From the NCBI GenBank assembly GCA_036172665.1, contig JAYKNF010000030.1, positions 1 to 64,000 on the forward strand: 64,000 nucleotides of DNA. Direction: 5' to 3'. The notes beneath the pieces were generated by a model that did not search any database, had not been told where the DNA came from, and worked only from the letters and a program-made list of their open reading frames with translations. Position numbers and translations under genes: made by a program. The DNA comes from Prosopocoilus inquinatus. Taxonomy: Eukaryota; Arthropoda; Insecta; Coleoptera; Lucanidae. Below are positions 63,105 through 64,000 of the stretch, one piece after another (positions within the stretch are counted from its first letter, which is position 1; each line of letters starts with the position of its first letter).

Positions 63105-64000
63105 AAACAACACGTATTAGCGTTGTTCCTGTGATGTATCTAATCGATCCTTACTTATCTATCTTCTTATTTGACGTTACGATGGACTCCAGTAACTTTG
63201 GTTTGAGATACGAAGTTCTCGGACGCAGCAGAAGCTGGAAATAGTTTTGAACGAAATGACACGTGTTAGCGTTGTTCCTGTGATGTATCTAATCGACCCT
63301 TACTTATCTATCTTGTTATCTGACGTTACAATGGACTCCAGTAACTCCGATGTGAGATACGAAGTTTTCGGACGCAGCAGAAGTTGGAAATAGTTTTGAA
63401 CGAAATAACACGTGTTAGCGTTGTTCCTGTGATGTATCTAATCGACCCTTACTTATCTATCTTGTTATTTGACGTTACAATGGACTCCAGTAACTTTGAT
63501 TTGAAGTACGAAGTTCTCGGACGCAGCAGAAGCTGGAAATAGTTTTGAACGAAATAAAACGTATTAGCGTTGTTCCTGTGATGTATCTAATCGATCCTTA
63601 CTTATCTATCATATTATTTGACGTTACGATGGACTCCAGTAACTCCGATGTGAGATACGAAGTTCTCGGACGCAGCAGAAGCTGGAAATAGTTTTGAACG
63701 AAACAACACGTATTAGCGTTGTTCCTGTGTTGTATCTAATCGATCCTTACTTATCTATCATATTATTTGACGTTACGATGGACTCCAGTAACTTTGAATT
63801 GAAGTACGAAGTTCTCGGACGCAGCAGAAGCTGGAAATAGTTTTGAACGAAATAACACGTATTAGCGTTGTTCCTGTGATGTATCTAATCGATCCTTACT
63901 TATCTATCTTGTTATTTCACGTAACGATGGACTCCAGTAACTTTGATTTGAGATAAGATGTTCTCGGACGCAGCAGAAGCTGGAAATAGTTTTGAACGAA
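63105..64000. repeat. Second copy of the 60.4-61.3 kb run
   Basis: Matches 60,421-61,316 at offset 2,684 (17 full units plus the 151-bp one, rounded over the intervening indel) and is cut by the window end. It again shows the order TTCTTATTTG, GAAATGACACG, TTTGAATTGAAG, GATAAGATG. This suggests another higher-order cycle of about 18 units beginning to the right. Confidence 0.85.
63988..64000 (+). repeat. Partial monomer at right end
   Basis: The last 13 bases are monomer positions 1-13, cut by the end of the window. The array is still in perfect phase here. Confidence 0.95.

Larger units (their letters stand above)
1..64000 (+). repeat. 149-bp satellite DNA array, whole window
   Basis: Every stretch I checked is a head-to-tail copy of one 149-bp unit in the same orientation. 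I number the unit from AGTTTTGAACG (position 1) to GCTGGAAAT (ending at 149). Other landmarks are ATCGAT at 50-55, GACGTTACGATGG at 80-92 and GGACGCAGCAGAAGC at 128-142. The first whole unit starts at 122 and the last ends at 63,987. That distance plus the net 949 bp removed by the indels listed below equals exactly 435 units, so there is no room for a gene or inserted element. Neither array edge is present. The consensus is about 38% GC. Because 149 is not a multiple of three and each unit carries stops, long ORFs cannot persist. Function is not shown by sequence; centromeric or other heterochromatin is the usual setting for such arrays. Confidence 0.98.

Noticed and set aside
1..64000. CRISPR array
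   Set aside because: The repeat is 149 bp with no unique spacers between copies and no cas genes. Variation is spread along the unit rather than confined to spacers.
1..64000. CENP-B box
   Set aside because: I looked for the NTTCGNNNNANNCGGGN core on both strands. The nearest is the reverse complement of positions 1-15 (TTTCGTTC...), which has TTCG but lacks the CGGG part.
1..64000. Transposon or helitron-derived tandem repeat, terminal inverted repeats, target-site duplications
   Set aside because: No edges, no unit with extra sequence, no TIR-like long inverted repeats and no poly-A or LTR signals were seen. An ancient mobile-element origin of the monomer cannot be tested here.
1..64000. 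Telomeric repeats, rRNA or tRNA genes, microsatellite runs
   Set aside because: No TTAGG or TTTAGGG-type runs, no conserved rRNA blocks, no tRNA A/B-box cloverleaf and no long simple repeats in any part read.

Overview
The whole window is satellite DNA. From base 1 to base 64,000 it is one uninterrupted head-to-tail array of a single 149-bp monomer, all copies in the same orientation. I find no protein-coding gene, RNA gene, transposon, CRISPR array, non-satellite spacer or array edge. The 121 bases at the left end and 13 at the right end are partial monomers, so the array runs past both ends. Between 122 and 63,987 the length is 63,866 bp. Adding back every indel I located (net 949 bp missing) gives 64,815 bp, which is exactly 435 monomers. 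The phase is therefore never lost and there is no hidden insertion.

Organism: an array of this size and higher-order structure points to eukaryotic heterochromatin (centromeric, pericentromeric or subtelomeric). The sequence does not identify the species. The consensus is about 38% GC and has nine CpG sites where about 5.4 are expected from its C and G counts. That argues weakly against a genome with heavy germline CpG methylation and is compatible with, for example, many insects. This is inference only.

Layout: monomers fall into recurring variant types. Useful markers by monomer position are 6 (T/A/C), 15 (T/C), 23 (A/G), 41 (A/T), 55 (T/C), 71-73 (TTG/ATA/TTC), 88 (G/A), 104-112 (TTTGATTTG/CCGATGTG/CCGATGGG/TTTGGTTTG) and 114-115 (GA/AG). 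Strings of these types repeat as long higher-order blocks: 1-4.2 kb (20-monomer period), 4.9-12.8 kb, a 1,438-bp tandem duplication at 14.6-17.5 kb, 18.5-23.9 kb (3,066-bp spacing), 24.6-32.6 kb, a block of about 4.46 kb at 26.3-30.8 and again at 33.8-38.3 kb, a related family at 39-57 kb, and 58-64 kb, which repeats material from both 41-44 kb and 4.9-6.5 kb.

Indel monomers act as landmarks: a 52-bp deletion with the same breakpoints (97-bp monomer, 15 copies including one compound), a 29-bp deletion (2), a 12-bp deletion (2), one 63-bp and one 26-bp deletion, and a few 1-4 bp changes. The pattern fits growth and turnover by repeated unequal crossing-over and patch conversion inside the array. 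There are no genes to act together. The short ORFs of the window lie mostly where an indel or point change alters the normal pattern of stops. I found no new gene-encoded system; the points worth a second look concern array architecture, deletion lineages, hybrid monomers and conserved dyads inside the monomer.
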